Shown here: piece after piece, positions 63,901 to 64,000 of the stretch | How positions within the stretch are numbered: position 1 is the first letter of the stretch | Layout: each line of letters opens with the position of its first letter | Assembly (NCBI GenBank): GCA_036001465.1 | Contig: DASYUH010000004.1 | Location: 1 to 64,000 of the forward strand | Reading direction: 5' to 3' | Length of the DNA: 64,000 nt | DNA from: Candidatus Polarisedimenticolia bacterium | GTDB taxonomy: Bacteria; Acidobacteriota; Polarisedimenticolia; Gp22-AA2 | The notes under the pieces: generated by a model | What the model was told of the DNA's origin: nothing | The model's input: only the letters and a program-made list of their open reading frames with translations | The model's database searches: none | Made by a program: the position numbers and the translations under genes

Positions 63901-64000
63901 GGACGCGGTCGAGATCGCCCTGTTCTACGACGCCGGCAATGCCTTCGATGACGGAGAGCGGGTGCGGCTGAACGGCATGCGCGTGGACTACGGGCTGGAG
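60974..64000 (+). CDS. bamA: Outer-membrane assembly factor BamA with loop-6 calcium-type repeats, 3' partial
   Basis: The frame is open to the right edge; 1009 residues are visible. Signal peptide about 1-30, then a Pro/Ala-rich linker (about 33-105). POTRA domains run from about 112 to 585 (IGRIVVDGNARVSD, VGTISFVGMKAVTE, IKEIDFTGNHLFTN, VGKMAIEGNSVFSE, VNRIEFSGNTTTRD). One of them carries a 70-residue Lys/Glu/Pro-rich insert (about 345-414). The barrel starts near 590. GGERSLRVFRTREV (near 795-808) is the loop-6 V-R-G-F motif, here L-R-V-F. Right after it, about 812-955, lie repeats like D-x-N-x-N-G-x-x-D-x-x-E-D, at least seven, and four cysteines; then the barrel resumes. GTG 60974 follows taggag; ATG 60989 is an alternative. 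Confidence 0.9.
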   Translation, partial: MFVWSMTSARLCAWGLALLIGSAAPLASPASGSAPAGAPPISEEPAPAPTPAPTPAPTPAPTPAPEPPAAQAPPGSGGAPAAQAPAGSPAPGETPADREEPQGAPQSGRGTIGRIVVDGNARVSDSAFFNSLKLKTGEPYDEGAIQDEFRRLWDLGLFDDINVESRRREGDVYDVIFHVRDRPLVGTISFVGMKAVTEANIQERLNQAKAEIRRGQPVDFSLLRKAEAAITQLLAEKGYLEARVRARLTPSGQGQREVTFDIREGSKTKIKEIDFTGNHLFTNRRLRKMLKLTKQAFWLTGWASSKTLYHPAKFDQDSENIRTAYKSVGHLDVAIQPEIVDLVPRGKSAGRKGKGGGQATAGGPTDVVEADQEEDEPEPVAPPPPPPGETEKQRKKRVKTEEKARRKRDKRPKKWVKLTVPIEEGLQYRVGKMAIEGNSVFSEPEILARVPLRPGMVFNDSALKYGTKRLEEDYGERGYFYVSIDPRVEKRDQVADLTLTVTEDKKYFVNRIEFSGNTTTRDGVLRREVPLGETDLFNVRRLRLGIRKIAQLGYFQVGDDPVVKPEGQTDRVDVEVQGTESSRNEIQVGGGVSGLEGGFFQASYSTRNFLGRGEIFSAYIQTGTRANRYSLNFTEPWFMGRPWTLGFSLFKRQTDYVGFRQIGSGGTVSLGRLLGAFSRFDVAYGFETVDLVTSQAGFPVNRRNSSTSSVTTLYTMDTRNNFFRPTRGFRLQGSFEYAGGPLGGDNYFRKPRLDGTLYLPGFMRKHYIGLNASYGRVTPFGGRVVPVYERYFLGGERSLRVFRTREVSPARRDLDVNNNGFIDVPEDAGPDGVFEGCEDLNGNGKQDANEPDRGNCLLDPSEDQNHNGVLDNEDLNHNGILDPGEDLNGNGLLDVEDANGNGRLDLGEDRPDGSWTAFCPADDLNMDGQNNDGGVDNGNCRLDPGEDTNGDGVFGTVFPGGNQFLLFNAEYTIPLADAVEIALFYDAGNAFDDGERVRLNGMRVDYGLE

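Overview
This is a GC-rich bacterial window (roughly two thirds G+C) with dense genes and no tRNA, rRNA, CRISPR array, insertion sequence or prophage that I can see. All genes look chromosomal. GTG and TTG starts are common.

The window reads as two parts that may come from two organisms. Part A is about 1-14.75 kb. It holds a sulfur-oxidation block: a SoxYZ-like carrier, a flavocytochrome c sulfide dehydrogenase flavoprotein, a Rieske protein, a YeeE/YedE sulfur transporter and a TauE-type exporter. A polar amino acid ABC transporter follows (ATPase, binding protein, two permeases), then cpoB/ybgF, dprA, topA, xerC and hslV. A family of composite intergenic repeats around a GTATGC-type palindrome occurs three times here and nowhere later. 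Gene content and repeats recall Rokubacteria/Methylomirabilota-like genomes (inference). Part B is about 15-64 kb and looks like Acidobacteriota: it has an Acidobacteriota-type VWFA protein, a Tes-like lipid radical SAM enzyme and a large set of envelope genes. The change falls in or near hslV/hslU. It could be an assembly join or a real recombination.

Part B, region by region. 14.7-19.2 kb: hslU, an LptM-like FN3 lipoprotein, dapF, a PGPGW membrane protein, and nth convergent to them. 19.4-19.9 kb: a stand-alone sigma-70 region 4 protein behind a sigma-54-type promoter. 20-25 kb: TPR lipoprotein, TonB, ExbB/TolQ, two ExbD/TolR proteins and mpl. 24.9-27.2 kb: a GAF-like protein, then lpxC behind a second sigma-54-type promoter. 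27.2-27.5 kb: two inverted copies of a small palindromic element. 27.6-33.3 kb: DUF4390 protein, ntrY, ntrX, an Rrf2 regulator and a PHP protein. 33.4-36.9 kb: the Tes-like enzyme and pyruvate kinase.

On the minus strand, 36.9-46.9 kb, prkA, yeaH and spoVR are followed by an unusual MinD-like/J-like/RodZ-HTH fusion. Then come gshA, ftcD and pheA. A divergent promoter pair at 46.9-47.0 kb also drives two GGDEF-PilZ proteins and tsaB-rimI. The right end holds a YdcH-like protein, psd-pssA, an Asd-like protein without the catalytic Cys, the VWFA protein, and an outer-membrane assembly operon lolC/E-lolD-clpC-bamA. The bamA gene runs off the window and carries calcium-binding-type repeats in what should be extracellular loop 6.

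The common theme of part B is envelope biogenesis (lipid A, peptidoglycan recycling, Lol, Bam, phospholipids, possible membrane-spanning lipids, TonB energisation). An NtrYX/sigma-54 circuit lies beside it.
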